This document shows positions 62,644-64,000 of a stretch of DNA of 64,000 nt, one piece after another. The stretch is from contig CAIQBG010000050.1 of NCBI GenBank assembly GCA_903870055.1, positions 1-64,000 of the forward strand, read 5' to 3'. Position numbers and translations under genes: made by a program. Position 1 is the stretch's first letter. Each line of letters starts with the position of its first letter. The notes beneath the pieces were generated by a model. The model worked only from the letters and a program-made list of their open reading frames with translations. It did no database searches and was not told the origin of the DNA. Origin of the DNA: an uncultured Pseudomonadota bacterium. Lineage in GTDB: Bacteria; Pseudomonadota; Gammaproteobacteria; Burkholderiales; Rhodocyclaceae.

Positions 62644-63147
62644 TTATGCAGCAGCGCCTTCTTCTTCTCGTTTTTTCGCCAGAGCGCCCAGGCTGATTGC
62701 CATACCAGTCAGCGGTGCCATCATGACGCCCAGCAGCTTGGCCAGCAGTTCCTCGCGGCTCGGGATGCTTGCCAGTGCCTTGACGCCAGCGGCATCCAGG
62801 GTTTCACCGGCATAACTACCTGCCTTAAGAATCAGCTTGTCGTTCGACTTGGCAAAGTCATTCAGCACTTTGGCAGCGGCGATCGGATCTTCGGCAATAC
62901 CGTAGATCAGCGGGCCAACCATGTGTGACGACAGGTCTGCAAAGGCCGTGCCTTCAACCGCGCGACGTACCAGTGTGTTCTTCAGAACACGCAGGTAGAC
63001 ACCCGATTCACGTGCCTTGGCGCGCAGCTTCGTGAGATCACTCACTTCGATGCCGCGATACTCTGCGAGTACCACGCTTTGCGCCTTGGCTACTTGGCTC
63101 GACACCTCGGCAACCACTGCCTTTTTGTCGTTCAGATTCAGACTCAT
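62644..63147 (-). CDS. rplJ: 50S ribosomal protein L10
   Basis: A 167-residue L10, started at 63147 ([20 protein letters not shown]) with GGAG upstream; a longer frame to 63165 overlaps that RBS. It anchors L7/L12 dimers by its C-terminal helix and in E. coli represses its own operon by binding the leader RNA. Family stretch: [20 protein letters not shown]. Confidence 0.97.
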   Translation of the reverse strand: MSLNLNDKKAVVAEVSSQVAKAQSVVLAEYRGIEVSDLTKLRAKARESGVYLRVLKNTLVRRAVEGTAFADLSSHMVGPLIYGIAEDPIAAAKVLNDFAKSNDKLILKAGSYAGETLDAAGVKALASIPSREELLAKLLGVMMAPLTGMAISLGALAKKREEEGAAA

Positions 63148-63375
63148 TCGTCTTTCTCCATTCAAGTCAACATGTAACCAGCGAACCAGTTACCCCCATT
63201 ACGGTGACCGAAATCAGAGCCTCGCGGACATTGCCGCAAAATCCTGTTCTGGGACCACCATCTGCGCAGGATGCTCCGGAGAGCAATTAAACGTTGATAC
63301 GTACCTGCGGTCTTTGACGATCTGACTACCTGTCACCCGGAGGCGGCGGGCAGTCAGCCCAAAGTTCTTTAAAAC
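63148..63375 (-). promoter_or_regulatory. rplJ leader region (L10-type leader RNA)
   Basis: A 228-base gap without a gene between rplA and rplJ. The minus strand holds CCTGCGCAGATGGTGGTCC (63252-63270) followed by CAGAAC, strongly like the L10-binding part of the E. coli rplJ leader (as I recall, CCTGCGTAGACGGTGACAGAAC). AAAGACCGCAGGTAC lies at about 63302-63316. I see no strong promoter, so rplJL may be read from the rplKA promoter. Confidence 0.7.
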
Positions 63376-64000
63376 TTATGCCTGAACCGATGACTGATCG
63401 ACGTGAACGCCAGGACCCATGGTGCTGGAGATAGCGATCTTCTTCAGGTACTGACCCTTGGCTGAAGCAGGACGGGCCTTCACCAGCGCATCAACAAGCG
63501 CGCGCAGGTTCTGTTCCAGAGCTTCTACACCAAACGATGCACGACCGATTGTGGTGTGCACGATGCCGCCCTTATCGGTACGGTACTGAACCTGACCGGC
63601 TTTGGCATTCTTAACCGCCGTAGCAACGTCCATCGTCACGGTACCCACCTTCGGGTTTGGCATCAGGCCACGCGGGCCAAGAATCTGACCCAGCTGACCG
63701 ACGATACGCATAGCGTCTGGCGTAGCGATTACGATGTCGAAGTTCATGTTGCCAGCCTTAACCTGCTCGGCCAGATCTTCGAAACCAACCACGTCTGCGC
63801 CGGCTGCGGTAGCAGCTTCAGCCTTGTCGCCCTGGGCGAACACGGCAACGCGCATCGTCTTACCGGTACCAGCCGGCAGCACGACCGAACCACGAACAAC
63901 CTGGTCCGACTTACGAGCATCAACGCCCAGATTCAGCGCAACGTCGATGGATTCATCGAACTTGGCCGTTGCCAGATCTTTGGCAATGGTCAGCGCTTCA
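63376..64000 (-). CDS. rplA: 50S ribosomal protein L1 (5' end outside window)
   Basis: The C-terminal 207 residues of L1; the frame is open to the window edge. Visible from the edge: [20 protein letters not shown], then [35 protein letters not shown], and the end [20 protein letters not shown]1 binds the 23S rRNA stalk at the E site. The N-terminal 20-30 residues and rplK lie beyond 64000. Confidence 0.97.
   Translation of the reverse strand, partial: EALTIAKDLATAKFDESIDVALNLGVDARKSDQVVRGSVVLPAGTGKTMRVAVFAQGDKAEAATAAGADVVGFEDLAEQVKAGNMNFDIVIATPDAMRIVGQLGQILGPRGLMPNPKVGTVTMDVATAVKNAKAGQVQYRTDKGGIVHTTIGRASFGVEALEQNLRALVDALVKARPASAKGQYLKKIAISSTMGPGVHVDQSSVQA

Overview
The window is a chromosomal piece of a betaproteobacterium, probably a Neisseriales (Chromobacteriaceae/Chitinibacteraceae-like) organism. 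The evidence is the uninterrupted rplJL-rpoBC / str / S10 / spc / alpha ribosomal block, a HemP-type protein beside tonB-exbBD, L-type cytochrome bd with CydP and CydX, and the RpoB and EF-Tu sequence style. Base composition looks moderate (low-to-mid 50s % GC by eye) and fairly even, with no sign of prophage, IS element, CRISPR, tRNA or rRNA.

Layout. Positions 1-3030: end of a frameshifted acyltransferase-3 gene, then ridA and recG. 3056-8160: a metal-uptake cluster (small CxxC protein, coiled-coil outer-membrane protein, ZnuA-like binding protein, ZnuB-like permease, but no ATPase), a PCuAC copper chaperone and an unknown one-TM protein. 8222-14360 (minus): one apparent operon with DUF2946 protein, TonB-dependent copper receptor, a small HTH protein, cydP, cydA, cydB and the short cydX. 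A perfect FNR/ANR site (14424-14437) lies at its head. 14443-28824: an iron region with a lipoprotein, feoAB, two complementary bacterioferritin subunits, fbpABC, and a long minus-strand operon tonB-exbB-exbD-hemP-two mini-lipoproteins-catecholate receptor-piuC-pepsin-like protein. It is preceded by bfd, and several ATTCTCA-type Fur-like sites are present. 29004-34813: a 23-residue Cys-rich ORF coupled to a DUF2141 gene, ubiA, ubiD, a YciA-type thioesterase, an Atm1-type ABC exporter and an HdeD-family membrane protein. 34881-64000 (minus): rplQ-rpoA-rpsD-rpsK-rpsM, rpmJ-secY-...-rplN, rpsQ-...-rpsJ, tuf-fusA-rpsG-rpsL, rpoC-rpoB, rplL-rplJ and the 3' part of rplA.

How it works together. The first half concentrates on metals: zinc-like, copper and iron import, iron storage and release, and a copper-free terminal oxidase. 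TonB-ExbB-ExbD at 26794-28582 could energise both TonB-dependent receptors in the window. Fbp and Feo would feed iron to the Bfr pair, and Bfd would help release it. The second half is the core transcription/translation block. Sigma70-like promoters can be read before rpsL, rpsJ and rplN, a terminator between rpmJ and rpsM, and a bidirectional terminator after rplQ.

The points most worth a second look are: the FNR-headed copper-receptor/bd-oxidase operon; two translationally coupled mini-lipoproteins, one ending in a copy of a TonB-receptor plug segment; a two-lobed pepsin-like protein at the end of the siderophore operon; a Gly in place of Val in the EF-Tu P-loop; a metal ABC cluster without an ATPase; and the tiny Cys-rich ORF. 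All functional statements rest on reading the sequence; no database search was possible.
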